Counted from the first letter of the stretch, positions 23,485-36,400 are shown. The stretch: DNA of 64,000 bases from Pyrenopolyporus hunteri (GCA_902806595.1 CADCXC010000043.1:434001-498000), one strand, 5' to 3'. Program-made: numbers and translations. Notes: generated from the sequence alone by a model not told the origin.

Positions 23485-25120
23485 GTTTGTTTTCGTTTGC
23501 CGGCCCTGGGGGTGATGTAGAGGGGTGATGTAGGACAGGGGGAAATTGGAATGGAATTGGTTGAGAGGTTCTCGAGGATAAATTTAACTCGCTATTGGCT
23601 CTCGTATAAGTTGGGCCTCTCTATCTCTCCTCTTTTCTATTGACTCCTGTATATCCGGGTGGTAACGAAGAAGGGCGAACTTGAGAACGACGAGAAATCG
23701 ATCGCTGTTCGTTTTTTTGGTGGGGTTCTTGACCGTTAGCGGGAGCGTACCCTGGTACCTACCTAGCTAAACGCGGGGTCTAAGGTGCTTATCGATAAAA
23801 ATCTAGTGACTAATTTTAGGCTAAGACCCTTGCAAATCTGCCCTGTAGCTGGGGTGGCTTAGACCTGGTACGGTAGCTACGCTGTTGGTAAAATCATTCA
23901 ACTAAAACTTCTTCCATAACAGTTGAACACGTCTTGGCCATCTTTTATTTTTCTCTATTTTAGAAAACCGGACCAAGCTTATCTACGCTTTAATTACTGG
24001 ACTACAGATTCGATCATTATTCTAGATTTATCATGGTCTAGTCATATATCCCCGAATTATCTCGAACGAAATCGCCTATGAATACCTTAACTCCGCACCA
24101 ATTTCGGCGTATTTCTCCTGATTCCCCTGAGAGATATCTTCCACCCGACAGACTTAGACACTCTCGCAATGTAAAGCAATACATAGAGACCGAGTAGCGG
24201 AATATATCTGGCCTACTTGGTCTTTGTATACTGAGATATCTTGATGGAAAATCTCCTGTCGGGATCGAAGAGTTTATTCCAGAGGGCATGATTCTGGCTG
24301 TTGCAGTTCCTAGATTTTCGTCTCTTGTCTCTACAATTTAATCGCGCAGAGAAAGAAGTAAAGGATAACACTACTAACGCTGTACGTATGCTTCGGTTCG
24401 AATATTTATGATCATGTCAAGTTCTAGATTCATGTTTCGCCCCGGCTCGGATTCGGTACGCCTATATCAGGAGCCACGCCATGGCCCCCAACTCGCCGTT
24501 TGACCATGCAGAGCGACCATACACATGGAGATGACAACCTCGCCGACATACATAGACTCGATTGGAATGTACTAGAAGTCATGGTCTCCGCTTGCGGGTA
24601 TTACGTCTAGACTCGAGCGGCATCGCGTGTTACTGAGACTCGTCAGCCTATTCCTTACGATATCCCCATCACAAAGCGGAGAGCATACACTGTTACGCTT
24701 CGCACTGCTTCTGTGCAAGGTCCTACGGACATATCGAAGTAGACCGCGGAGTCCATCCGTAGAGTATCCTATTAGTTGATGCGGGTCTCTGTCTCCCTCA
24801 TGTCGCTTTGCACTTCCGGATAGGGCATCCATCCATTTCACGGAATCGTCTCACTGGAGACGTGTCGTAGCCTTCTACACATCTAGGTTGCTCTCTTCGC
24901 CTGTAACAGTCGTCTCTATTGGTATTATACTCCTACCTAAAATTTCAAGGACGACTCTAACGGCAGCTGTCATTGAGAACTATCCAATAATTAGTATATA
25001 AGGCCGTAGATCAAGGCATGCTAATGGTCAATAGAGGTTCTATTATTCACAACGTGCTCTTGCTGAGTTAATGCAATAGGCTACATCGACCGGACCTCTC
25101 TGGCGGCCCCATATCCTAAT
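23485..25120. other. Intergenic region
   Basis: No supported gene. The minus-strand frames 24038-24289 and 24572-24841 lack motifs. A CCAAT-TATA pair just before the next gene is listed separately. Confidence 0.5.
24983..25002 (+). promoter_or_regulatory. CCAAT box and TATA box of the Cys-rich secreted protein gene
   Basis: CCAAT at about 24984 and TATATAAG at 24995-25002 sit 120-140 bp before the ATG at 25121, a plausible spacing for an inducible fungal promoter. Confidence 0.45.
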
Positions 25121-25666
25121 ATGAAGCCCCCCGTATTCGCACTTGGTTCCATCCTCTTAGCCGGCTCTTCTCTGGCATGGAAAGGGCCACTTCCACGGGC
25201 TGATCCAACGGGATCTTCCCCAGTGCCTCCTCCACCACCAACCGGCGAGCCTCCATCTCCGGGAGGATCCCTTCCTCCCTCGCCCGGCACAGCCCCTGCA
25301 CCTATACCAAGCGGCCCCCAGGGATTCGGCCCTAAATGTGGTAAAGGGTATACCTACTGCGGTTACATGCTTACTTCAAACGGACATAGTACGAGCCCCA
25401 AACGAAGTCTAGTTGACTAGAGAAGAGTTTTATTACTGACGTAAACAGACTTTGCCCCAAACGACGTTAGCAAGGCTTATTGTACTGGCCTTCAGGAACT
25501 ATGCGCCAATGGCAAGCCTAAAACTGATGTTTCTCAAGCCGTTTTCGTCTGCATGAACGAGCAACCGTCTAGTGTTGAGCTCTTGTGCGCTTGCAGTGGC
25601 AAATGCCGGAACGATGCAGAGACCAATTTCATCGCGCATTGCGACAAGCCTTGCATTAATTCTTAG
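25121..25666 (+). CDS. Small secreted cysteine-rich protein, candidate effector
   Basis: Two exons, 25121-25388 and 25449-25666 (intron 60 nt; A|AC makes Asn), encode 161 aa. An N-terminal signal peptide of about 19 residues (FALGSILLAGSSLA core) is followed by a Pro/Ser/Gly-rich linker (PVPPPPPTGEPPSPGG) and then a compact domain with ten Cys: CGKGYTYCG, then AYCTG, ELCANG, FVCMN, LLCACSGKC and HCDKPC. The CGYML...GHNF...KAYC pattern is common in small secreted proteins of plant-associated Sordariomycetes, whose functions are mostly unknown. Size, Cys content and a TATA-type promoter fit an effector or surface protein; that role is inference. The second exon is invisible if only long frames are considered. 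Confidence 0.8.
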
Positions 25667-27079
25667 ATACAGTTATGGTTCAAACAAATGGCAAGGACGG
25701 GCCGGGAGTTTGATCAAGAGTGGACTTTGTACGGGATGGCTGTCCTGTTCTTAAGGCGAGCAAAACAGTTCGTAGTAGTACGCATCACCACTCGTTAGTT
25801 AAACGTATCTCGAATTCTACTTTGTTCGTTAGAGACCCACTGGCTTTCGTCGTATTTCTACACGATAGAGTTTCGAGAGTCATAGCCTATTGCCGCTCCA
25901 TGTCTTTTCGATAGGTATCAAGCGGTCAGGACAACTCGTACAAGACTAGGATATCATAGACTGAATTTTGGAACAGCTTCATTTGTATGTTTCTAATTTG
26001 TTGGGTTGGTTACATTTCAAGGGTCCAAGTAATTTTTCTATATTCAACTTGATTTATATATATACCTAGATATATATATCATTATGCTGTGAAATAACAC
26101 AGCAAACTGGATTTTCTTATGTAGTATTTTAGGAGTTAAGAATGACTGCTACCTACCGCACGCATACCAAGATTGTCAACTTACGATTTGATTTAACCTT
26201 CTTGGACGATCGTCATTTAGTTTCTTGTGGTATTAGTTCCAACAGACACGTTCGGATTCTCAGCTACTCAACAGCCAAGGCTGTATTAGAGTTAATTACT
26301 TTTCAAGTCAACATTTTCTTCATATAGCCTATGAGATACTAAAATAATCAACTTAATTCTAAAACCTTCTGTTTTTGTGTGCTCCCCGGGCGATCCGACC
26401 AAGGGGATGATCCATAAAAAGAGTGATCGACTTGACTGGGGATAAACCGCAACCATGCAAGTGACAAACCCATAAGAGCTACATTTATATGGGGGATCGA
26501 GTACCCAAGCATGCCAGTTGTCAACCACGTAGTACTGCACAAAGAGTACGGATTGCACTGTATGAATTATGCGGCTTAGGAATCAATAAAAACTTCGAAT
26601 CCAATTAATTACGCGTTGCTTGATGCAGTTGTTTGTGCCTGTATTGGTGCTGTTAGTGCAAAATAGGGGTTAGGTTCCAACAAGCGGTAAATCTCCTATA
26701 GCCTATTCAGCTGCACAGGCGCAATCCCGCCTTGCGATCGGCATTAAGCTCAGCCCCCCGAGAGGCACGACCCGATCGATGGAAACGGAATCTGGCCAAT
26801 GAGCACGGGCTACCTTACATGCGTGGACCTACCATCTCATGACTGTTTCAAGCTCCGCTGACAACGACGGCGACTTCGTGACTGGGGGTGCAACGTCGTA
26901 TGGCTGGCGATGCTTGACAGCCTCACGGCTTCGAAACGATCGGGGCCGGGATTTGGTATCCTTCTCTAGCTTGCATACGGGAATTGCCACACGAGATTTA
27001 AGGTTGTGATCGTCAAAGTTGGGATATCACTCGGTTTAAACGGAAGAGTAGGATGTTGAATAAGTCTGCTCAAAAAACT

Positions 27080-27087
27080 TATAAATA
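27080..27087 (+). promoter_or_regulatory. TATA box of the secreted protein gene at 27214
   Basis: TATAAATA lies 127 bp before the ATG, followed by a CT/CA-rich leader, as in strongly expressed fungal genes. Confidence 0.45.
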
Positions 27088-27114
27088 AGACAGTATTCTC
27101 ATGATATCGAATTC

Positions 27115-27150
27115 TCACATCAGCATCAGCATCAACATCAACATCAACGC
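27115..27150 (+). repeat. CATCAN hexanucleotide microsatellite in the 5' leader
   Basis: Five to six units of CATCAG/CATCAA lie in the predicted 5' untranslated region of the gene starting at 27214. Confidence 0.65.
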
Positions 27151-27213
27151 CTAATCCCAACTCTCAATCTCAACTTCTATCCAAGGTCCCATCGTCCTAC
27201 CATCCAATTCAAA

Positions 27214-27861
27214 ATGTACGCCACCGTCTCTTCAGCCGTCGCCCTGCTCGCCCTCACCGGCGCTGCTCCCGCATTCGCCCAGCTCTCCCAGGCCAAGGGC
27301 TTCCAACTCCAAGTCCAACTCAAGGACTCGACCAAGGATCTCGACCCTCCCGTCGCTGGCCAGCAACTCACCGGCGCCAGGGCCGGTGCCGGCCTGAACG
27401 TCGCCGTTGTCGCCGCCGCCAACCCCTCCCAGCCCGGCTACCCCTTCTACCTGAACGGCACCAGCGATCTCGGGCTCACCGACATCCTGAACGACTACGG
27501 CACCGACTTCTCATGGGGCCTCATCATCCAAGACCAGGCCACCTCTGACCCGGCCTTCCCCGGCGAGCACAGCGTCTCCATCAACACCGGCGGCGGCACC
27601 AACGGCGTCGGCTTCGCCGGCACCGAGAGCTACGTCTCGCTGATCGGTCCGGCCCCGGGTGCCTTCGCCGTGTGTCAGCGCAGCATCCAGTACGTCGGCG
27701 ACAACCTCAACGTCGTCCGCTACGTGTACGAGGACGAGTCGCTCCCTGAGGGCTGCGTCTCCGTCGACTTCGAGCCCATCTGCGCCGAGCTCAACGAGCT
27801 GCCCGCCAACGCCGACGCCTCGCACGAGTTCGCCCAGGACGTCCAGTGCGTTGCTGCCTAA
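27214..27861 (+). CDS. Secreted fungal protein of 215 aa (family of unknown function)
   Basis: Single-exon frame. The signal peptide is about 22 residues (SSAVALLALTGAAPAFA). The mature part begins with KGFQLQVQLKDSTKDLDPPVAG, then LTGARAGAGLN, YPFYLNGT (an N-glycosylation sequon) and GLIIQDQ. Four Cys (AVCQ, EGCV, PICA, VQCV) could make two disulfides. The FxLxVxLxDxxxDLxPxVxG opening and an LTGAHxGAG-like block are shared by a widespread group of ascomycete secreted proteins of unknown function, so I give no name. Codon use is extremely GC3-rich, the strongest in this part of the window, which together with the TATA box points to high expression. Confidence 0.8.
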   Translation: MYATVSSAVALLALTGAAPAFAQLSQAKGFQLQVQLKDSTKDLDPPVAGQQLTGARAGAGLNVAVVAAANPSQPGYPFYLNGTSDLGLTDILNDYGTDFSWGLIIQDQATSDPAFPGEHSVSINTGGGTNGVGFAGTESYVSLIGPAPGAFAVCQRSIQYVGDNLNVVRYVYEDESLPEGCVSVDFEPICAELNELPANADASHEFAQDVQCVAA

Positions 27862-28354
27862 ATCTGATTCGCCCCATGGTTTGTGGACGAGGAAAATAGA
27901 AGTCCGTGGATAGACGGCTGAGTTGGTCAAAAGTATTGATGTGTTTTCATCGTTTAGTATCTAGGTACTTAGAGAGTCCAGTCGGGGATCGCGCTGCTTT
28001 CGGGGAGTTGAGAGTTGAAAATCGCTGTCGAGGGACACGAGTTTGTATATCGACCTAACTATAGATCAAGATGTATCGCTCCGTCAATTTAATAAGACAT
28101 GAAATAAGTGCTATTTTCAATGTCTCCTTGTGAAGTGTGCTCAATTATATGTAATTCTACATATCTATTAAGAGATCTCTTAATTAGATACAAAACAACA
28201 ACGTTTGAGCGGTCCGAAAGCGTGAATCGAGCAAGATATCCTCTCCAGGACTATTTTATGGAAAGGTCCATGCTTCTAACTCCCATTCCCATGAAAACAT
28301 CAAACATCTACACGTGAATATTCTAAGACAATCTTTGTGTGAAGGCTAAGGTCG
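27862..28354. other. Intergenic region between convergent genes
   Basis: No supported gene; a short AT-rich 3' region. Confidence 0.5.
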
Positions 28355-29110
28355 TCAACGGCGTATAACGACAGGCTTGGGAAAGTGGAATTTATCGATA
28401 TTTGGATTCTCTTCCGCCGCTATAGAGCTCTCAGAAGATGCCGATAAGGCCTTCGCAACCTCCGATCTTGAGTCGTATAGGAGCTGTGCCGGTAGGGGTG
28501 CTTCGGCACAATTCCATAATTGCCCAGCCATGGGAACGTAACGGCAGAACATGTCCCATAGTTGGTCGCTGAGATCAACTTTCTGTTCTATCCACCATTC
28601 TAACCCTTCGTAATCGTAATCGAGCGGAGGGTTTGTCCCTAATACGTTACTCTCGACAGGTTCAGGGAGCGCGACCCATTTCTGGCCGCTCAACAAAAAC
28701 CGCGCATGGATGCCGAACTCTGCGGACAACGACAGGACTACGTCCTCGTACGGCCTTGTATATAGCGCGTACAATAATTCGGCTCGAAGCATATTGTTAT
28801 ACTGGTAGGCGAGAAACTGGTCTTCCTCGGTGAAGCTATCGTTCTCATATAATATGTTGTCTATGCAACTATCGCAGCTCGACCAGAAGACCCGCTCACA
28901 TCGTATATAGCTAGCATCAAAGTTTGGACAATTCTCGGCACAGGACATAGGTATACGGAGGCAAGTTACGCCGTTCTGCACTTGTTCAAGTTTTTGGGTT
29001 ACCTTCGCCGCATGGCATAGGACAATCACGGCGACCGAGTTAAGTGTGGTTGGGAAGGAGTTCGTGGGCTCTTCCGCGCAGCAGATCTCGAGGGTCGTGC
29101 AGAAACACAT
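28355..29110 (-). CDS. Hypothetical protein, 251 aa, Cys-rich N-terminal half
   Basis: Uninterrupted frame from ATG 29110. The N-terminal half holds ten or more Cys (MCFCTTLEICC, VLCH, VTCLRIPMSCAENC, IRCERVFWSSCDSC), which could bind metal or pair. The middle is acidic (YENDSFTEEDQFLAYQY), with Trp/Leu-rich segments after it (EGLEWWIEQKVDLSDQLWDMF). There is no convincing signal peptide and no catalytic motif. I do not recognise the family. The overall look fits the many lineage-specific intracellular proteins of filamentous ascomycetes. Single-exon structure, coding-like composition and length argue for a real gene. Confidence 0.6.
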   Translation of the reverse strand: MCFCTTLEICCAEEPTNSFPTTLNSVAVIVLCHAAKVTQKLEQVQNGVTCLRIPMSCAENCPNFDASYIRCERVFWSSCDSCIDNILYENDSFTEEDQFLAYQYNNMLRAELLYALYTRPYEDVVLSLSAEFGIHARFLLSGQKWVALPEPVESNVLGTNPPLDYDYEGLEWWIEQKVDLSDQLWDMFCRYVPMAGQLWNCAEAPLPAQLLYDSRSEVAKALSASSESSIAAEENPNIDKFHFPKPVVIRR

Positions 29111-30549
29111 TTGATTCGTTTCTTTTACTTATAGATGCCTAAGTACTGTAGATCAAGCCTTGGAAGATATTGGAGTCTAATTAAATGGTTGATCGACCAA
29201 TAGAGCTGCTTTCCATTATCGTCGTAAGTGCCTAGGCTGTGAAGTGATCGGCATCTATTTATAGAAAAGCTTTCTATACAATATGGAACAATACCATTCA
29301 GCATACATTAAATCATGATTCCAAGCAATCGGATTGTTTGAGAATTAATGCGTCTAGCTACAGACACAAACCAGCTTTTCTTTATTCGGCACAACATCGA
29401 TGTCAAAATGAATGAACATTGTTACGTAAAACCAGCAAACGGCAATTCAGTATTGACAGCAGGCAAACCTGTTACGTTTCGAACGTCCAACCTTTTCGTG
29501 ACCGCTAGGATAATCGTTAACTAGAGAGAACTTACGAATTTCAGGCTGACACTAGGCCGTTGCGGCCGAGATACCCCTTATCATGGAATGGAGTCCTTTT
29601 CAAATATAGGTATGTAGGATGCTAAAACATTACCTTTATAACAGCTCTAGATCATAAGAGTCAACCGGTAGCAGTCGGTTTGGGATTTAACTAACGTTTT
29701 AAATGGTGGGTGGGTTTCTTCCTCTATTAATGGTTGTTTATACCTGTGTCGCGAGAGGAAGTAAATCTCCCAGTGGAACAATAAAGCTGTTCAGGAAGGA
29801 TCAGATAGTCTGACAACAACCCCCAAAGCCGATGTCTGACTAGGAATGGCGCCATTGTCCGTTCATCGCTGAAAGGACTCATCGGGGAGCGACGATTCCG
29901 ACAATAGTTGGTAGCAACCCGTAGAAGATATTTGAGGGCCACCGCTAGTTTATGAAACGTGCGGAAGTACTCGACTCCTTGTAAAGTAAACAAGGGAGTC
30001 CGTATCTCATGTATGGTTGCTGTTACCCAGAACGGGTTAAAGGGCCAATGAACACGCCCGAATGGGATTATCGGGTTTAAAGGTCAAAGCCGAGGCGGAC
30101 AAAAAGCTAAATAGCTAAATTTAGGCATACAAGTAACATGTAATTGTTACCTCTTAATTCAAGGCGGACAGCAGGGTAAAAGAGCTGTTTTCTAGCTCAA
30201 TCTATCACCACCGGGCCTTGCGGAGAGCAATGAACGGCCGGGCTTCTTTCTTTGAAGTTGTGGTGGATCCCGCTCTCCTATTTGCGTGCTCGGAAAGGAT
30301 GGAAGCTGATTGGCTGAAAGGTGGGTAGCAAAGTCAGGGGGGTCGATCGACGTTAGTGGATTATGTTTACGGACATAAGCTGCGGATTCGGTCAGAAATG
30401 GGATGTATATGGCATCAGCTAGGACTGTGAACTCGCTAAAAGCCCGCTAGGAGCCTCTTTAATTGATTTAAGAATCAATTCTGTTTTGTGCTTTTCCTTC
30501 TACAACCAGGACTTTTACACTGCTCATCGACTTTGGCGTAAACGATACG
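29111..30549. other. Intergenic region
   Basis: No supported gene. The 29727-29993 minus-strand frame has no motif. Confidence 0.5.
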
Positions 30550-31656
30550 ATGGGGGCCCAGTTCTCAAGTACAGTAACACAGTTCTTCCCCCCTAAGCCG
30601 GGCTTCACTGAGAAGAACTTGCCAAATCTCCACGGGAAAGTACGTGATACGGATGATATTTCCACTGATTTCTACGATCCAATACTAATCTAATCTCCTA
30701 CTAGGTTTACATCGTCACCGGTTCGAACACGGGCATAGGCAAGGAACTAGTCCGGATACTCTACTCCAAGGATGCGAAAGTTTACATCGCTACGCGCTCC
30801 CAGGCTAAAGCGAACCAAGCAATCAACGAGATCAGCGCCGCCTTCCCGAACTCTAAAGGAGGCCTAGTGTTCCTAAACCTAGACCTTGCGGACTTGACCA
30901 AAATCAAGGCGTCGGCGGACGAGTTCCTCGCGAGGGAAAAGAAGCTCGATGTCCTATTCAACAACGCCGGAATCCAGAACCCGTTGCCCGAACCAGCCAA
31001 GACGCCTCAGGGATACGAGTACCATCTCGGCGTGAACGCCATCGGCACGTTCGCATTCACCAAGCTCCTCACCCCTATACTAGTCTCGACAGCCAAGACG
31101 GAGGGGACGTCCCGCGTGGTGTGGGTCTCGTCTTCGGGCACGGAGCTTGCCGGCGAGAAGTCGGTCGGCATCGACATGAACAACCTGGATTACCACGAGG
31201 ACAAGCCGTATATGACCAAATACGCCCTGAGCAAGGTGGGCAACTGGCTCCACGGCGTCGAGTTCGCGAAGAGATACAAGGCCGACGGCGTCATTAGCAT
31301 CCCGCTCAACCCCGGAAACCTTGCCTCGGACCTGTTCCGCGACCAAAAGGGCATCATCAAATTCCTCCTCCCGTTGATCGCTTACCCGCCCGTCAACGGC
31401 GCGTACACGCTCTTGTATGCTGGCTTGTCGCCGGATATCACGATCGAGAAGACTGGAAGCTGGGGTGAGTGTTGTGTGAAGTATATGTGATGTGTAGGGC
31501 TAACATGGCGCTTGTATAGTCATCCCATTCGGCCGTATCCGCCCGATTCGAAAGGACTTGATAGAAGCGACTAAGACTGAGGAAGAGGGTGGAAATGGTA
31601 CGGCCAAGAAGTTCTGGGAGTGGACGGACGAACAGGTCAAGAAATATATTGGATAA
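30550..31656 (+). CDS. Short-chain dehydrogenase/reductase (retinol-dehydrogenase-like)
   Basis: NAD(P)H-dependent oxidoreductase of unknown substrate. Exons 30550-30639, 30705-31464 and 31520-31656; 328 aa. The Rossmann motif TGSNTGIG (from residue 35) follows VYIV; NNAG at about 116-119; the catalytic Ser is in WVSSSGTEL; the catalytic Tyr and Lys are in KYALSK (Y203, K207); and PGNLASDLFR follows. Fungal SDRs of this type usually begin with the segment FFPPKPxFTExNLPDLxGK, matching exon 1 here. The last exon supplies the basic C-terminus (GRIRPIRKDLIEATK...KKYIG). Closest in style to WW-domain oxidoreductase/retinol dehydrogenase homologues common in fungal accessory metabolism. No partner gene adjoins it, so no pathway is assigned. 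Confidence 0.9.
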
Positions 31657-33493
31657 GGTTGTCCGCCTTAGTCGTCGTTGTGTATGATTCTCGAAATATT
31701 CCGCAGGGTAATGGTGACACGGAGGAGCTGTATTATGAAATTGAATTATTATTTTTAGGAAAGGTCGAGATGTTAATAGGGCGGAAAGTCGTAAGCAGTA
31801 CGATGCCAATATATTCCATGGGTGAATTGTTTATAATAGAGGTGAATGGCGCTCCATAAGTGATACCTATTACGAAGGTGCGTACTTAGAAACGATATTG
31901 GCATTCAACGTATATCATGCATGTTTTAGATTATTACTATATTCGGTAATAAGAGGCTGTAGCCAAACAGCCTGATTGGCTATATGCATATGTATCAAGT
32001 CTTACGTACGTATAAGCTGGACGGAGAGTAACAGTGGTGGCTTGTATCACAAGTGGAACATTCCAAGCCCCTCTTCCTCGAGTACTACAGTCGTGTAGTG
32101 CGAGGTCACTCGGTGCTTGTGAATAATGGTAGAAATCCCTCTAGATTCATATCAGACTCTTTTGATTTCCTACTAAAATTTGAGGGTGGTTTGGCTTAAA
32201 TGTACTTGACTAACAAGCCGGGAATCTCATTTAGCCTGAGGGTGGCCTTTAAACTCTGGGTATCGTAGTATACGCCGTGCCAGGAGAAATAGATATATTA
32301 TGAGATAATTATAGAAACATCCAATAGTAAAGAGTCAATCGTGTCAACCTAATCGTGTAGGTGGTAAAGTGGTTACGTACCTATTATAGATTCCTATTAA
32401 GACAGGTCGTCGCTCGAGTCGTGCCTGTTTATAAGTCAAAACATAATAAACCTCGCGCCGTAACTCCGTGCGGCTTTCCGTTACGATTCTACCCGGGTAC
32501 CCCCTTTTGGTACTTCTAGGTCGTACGTGCCATCGACGCCGATGCCGTGTAAGGTACAAGTGCATAGCATTTGTAAAACCGATGACTTCAGATAGGAGCT
32601 TCATCTTCTACCGTCCCCTGCAATCTGAATATTCATGTAGCCGATGGGGGGAGCTGGCTCTGCCCCCCGGCCCGCTGATTGGTGCCCGCAAATCCACTTT
32701 CTCCGCATATCCCGCCCGTGGAACTTGTCCCACTTGCCTATTCGGGCTATCCTTTGCGGGTCTATGTCTCATCGACTGGTACCGACTTGTATCGACTCTT
32801 CCTCCTTCTCTCCTATTCTTCCCTCCCCGTTCCCTCTATTCTGCCTCTCGCACGCCCGTCCACATGCCAACTCGCGTGGAACTCTGCCCAACATTCCTGG
32901 CGACTCTCCTGGAGACTTAGGCAGAATTAGACAAGCAATCTCGTAGACGCACGGTACGATGCGGAAGACGATTCAGACATATCATTTACCTTCCCAATCG
33001 GCTATTGTTTTACACCGAACCTCCCTGGCTACGATGCGACCAGCTCCGGTGCCACCTCGGCTCCCTGATTGGCACGGCTGGTTTCGTTGATTGTCCAGAT
33101 GATCTAGGAGACTAGGCCACTAGGTTGACTGTACCCAACTCATGTGTATGAATGGGTAGCTAATAAGGGACCCCCGGCCTTCCTTGGAAGCGGGGGAGCG
33201 CGAAGGAGGCTCGGGTGTCTATTATCCATTGTACACCTTTCACCTCGCAAGGGTATTTGCTATTTATTCTCCCCCGTGCCATTCTTGTCCCTCGTTGGTC
33301 GCGTGGGATGAATCTTCCTATTGTTCTGGACTCCTTTATCTGTCTTTGTTGCGACATTTCGAGTTTTCTCATTTCTCCTCCGTAATGTGTGGGCGTCTTA
33401 GGAACTCCCAGGGAGGCATTGCGAATGACGAGTGAAGCTTAATGAACGCTTGATTTTTCTCTGCATGGCAGACGATCGCCGCGCGTTACCAAC
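31657..33493. other. Long region upstream of NNT
   Basis: No supported gene. Several overlapping plus-strand frames at 32468-32946 are pyrimidine-rich leader-like sequence (CTTCCTCCTTCTC stretches at 32800-32840) rather than coding. It probably holds the NNT promoter and leader. Confidence 0.5.
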
Positions 33494-36400
33494 ATGATGT
33501 CCTGGCCGTTACTCCGACCGGCGCTGGTCGCTAATCATGTTTCGCCTCGTGCGACGGAGGGCGTCGCGCGCCGCGCCATATCGCATGCTTTAGGTTCGTT
33601 CCAATACATGAAATATGAATTGAGGCGTCCCAACGTCCCGGTTCATCTACTTCCCACCTTAGATGATAGGTACTAAAAACGCTGCGCCTAGACTGGACGT
33701 CGCAATCCAGAACGGCAGCTGTGGGCTGTAGGCGACAATGGAACAGTACCCATGCGAGGCAGCCTGTCGTCCTCCCGGCCTTGCCTAAGAAGACTCTCGA
33801 TACCGGTAGAAACGTCGCGAGTCGTGTAATTCCCGTAACATCTTATTCGACTGTCGTCGATATTCCCTCTAAGCCCTACTCGGATCTCACTGTGGGTGTA
33901 CCCCGCGAAACCTATCCTAATGAGCGACGCGTGGCCATCTCGCCTCAAAATGTTGCCCTCCTTAAGAAGAAAGGCTTTCGTAATGTCCTAGTCGAACGCG
34001 GTGCTGGCGCGCAGGCCGATTTCACAGATGAGGCCTACGAGAAAGCTGGCGCCACCCTCGTCAACGCCGATGGAGTTTGGAGCCAAGCAGATATCGTCTT
34101 AAAGGTCCGAGGTCCGAGTATCAGTGAAGTCGACCGTCTTAAAGAAGGTACCACTATCATCTCCATGCTTCAGCCGGCCCAGAATAAAGACCTCGTTGAG
34201 CGGCTTGCTGCTCGCAAGGTCACTTCCTTCGCCATGGACATGATCCCTCGTATCTCTCGTGCTCAAGTATTTGACGCCCTCAGCTCAATGGCAAACATCG
34301 CCGGTTACAAGGCGGTTCTCGAAGCATCAAATAACTTCGGTCGCTTTTTAACTGGTCAAGTCACTGCGGCAGGGAAGATCCCTCCCTGCAAGGTTCTCGT
34401 GATTGGCGCCGGAGTCGCGGGTCTTAGCGCAATTGCGACGGCACGTAGAATGGGTGCGATCGTTCGTGGGTTTGACACGCGCTCTGCTGCAAGGGAACAG
34501 GTACAATCTCTCGGTGCGGAGTTCGTCGAGGTTGATATACAAGAAGATGGATCCGGAGCCGGTGGCTATGCTAAAGAGATGTCTCCCGAGTTCATCGCTG
34601 CTGAGATGAAGCTATTTACCGAGCAGGCTAAGGACGTCGACATTATCATCACGACAGCTCTTATTCCTGGAAAGCGAGCGCCTAAGTTAATCACCAAGGA
34701 AATGGTTGAAGTTATGAAACCCGGCTCTGTTATCGTTGATTTGGCTGCTGAAGCTGGAGGCAACTGTGAAGTCACTCAAGCCGGCAAACTCGTTACGTAT
34801 AATGATGTGAAAATCATTGGTAAGTCATGATCGCCGGGATTTCCAATTCTGAGTTACTTACGCTGTTCAAGGCTATACGGACTTGCCGTCCAGGCTTCCC
34901 ACTCAATCGTCGACTCTGTACTCAAACAACATCGTCAAATTCCTTCTCTCTATGGCCCCCCAGGATAAATCATTCGGTATCGACTTGAGCGATGAAGTTG
35001 TTCGGGGCGCGATTGTCACTCTGAAAGGAGACATTCTACCGCCAGCACCCCGCCCAGTCCCACCGCCCGCTCCGACGCCGAAAGCAGCGGCTAAGCCGGA
35101 GGAAGAGGTAGTTGCACTAACGCCTTTCCAAAAGACATCTCGCGAAGTAGCTGGAGTCACCGCCGGAATGGGCACAGCTTTGGCACTCGGAAAACTGACC
35201 GGTCCTGTCTTCATGGGTAACGCTTTTACTTTCGCTCTGGCTTCGCTGATTGGATACCGAGTTGTGTGGGGTGTCACTCCCGCCCTCCATTCACCCCTGA
35301 TGAGCGTCACCAATGCTATTTCCGGTAAGGGCTACGATGGAATATAGATATAACTTGGATGTACTAACTCGCATGTTATAGGAATGGTCGGTATTGGCGG
35401 TTTGTTCATTCTGGGCGGCGGTTATGTTCCTGAAACCTTCCCACAAGTACTCGGTGCGGCATCCGTACTCTTGGCTTTCGTAAACGTATCGGGTGGCTTC
35501 GTGATCACGAAGAGAATGCTGGACATGTTTAAGCGTATGTTGGCTCTGTCTGCTAATGACTGGTGAGAAGCTAATCTCGAGTAGGCCCGACCGATCCACC
35601 GGAATACCCTTGGCTATACGCAATCCCCGGCGTGCTGTTTACAGGCGGCTATCTAGCGGCGGCATCAACCGGCGCAGCTGGACTCGTGCAAGCCGGATAC
35701 ATGGTCAGCTCGGTTCTCTGCATAAGCTCCTTGTCTGGCCTGGCATCCCAATCTACGGCAAGAATGGGTAACTTGCTCGGAATACTCGGTGTCGGCTCAG
35801 GCGTCTTGGCTTCTCTGTTAGCGGTCGGATTCAGCCCCGAGGTGTTGACTCAATTTGGTATGCTCGCCACAGTTGGAAGTATCTTAGGTTTCGTCATCGG
35901 CAAGCGCATCACACCGACGGATCTGCCTCAAACTGTTGCGGCGTTGCATTCCGTCGTTGGTCTTGCCGCCGTATTGACTAGCATTGGAAGTGTCATGGGT
36001 GACCTATCACACATTTCGACTCTCCATCTCGTCACAGCCTACCTCGGTGTATTAATCGGAGGCATCACGTTTACGGGCTCTATCGTTGCATTCTTGAAGC
36101 TAGCTGGAAAGATGTCTTCAAGACCGCTGATACTCCCTGGCCGACACTTAATCAATTCTAGCATGCTGGCCGCTAATATCGGGACTATGGGCGCCTTTGT
36201 CACGATGGCACCAGGGTCGCCCATGATTGCCGCCGTCGCACTTGGTGCGAACACGATCCTGTCATTCGCCAAAGGGTACACCACGACAGCTGCAATCGGC
36301 GGAGCAGATATGCCGGTTGTCATTACGGTTCTGAACGCATACAGCGGCTTTGCATTAGTAGCTGAGGGTTTCATGTTAGAGAACCCGTTGCTCACCACAG

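Larger units (their letters stand above)
25667..27213. other. Intergenic region
   Basis: AT-rich, no supported gene. It contains TATATATATACC-type stretches near 26055-26080. The frames at 26142-26558 lie opposite each other without motifs. Confidence 0.5.

Noticed and set aside
32468..32946. Several overlapping plus-strand frames of 83-150 aa
   Set aside because: Pyrimidine-rich leader-like DNA; three frames are open at once and none has a motif.
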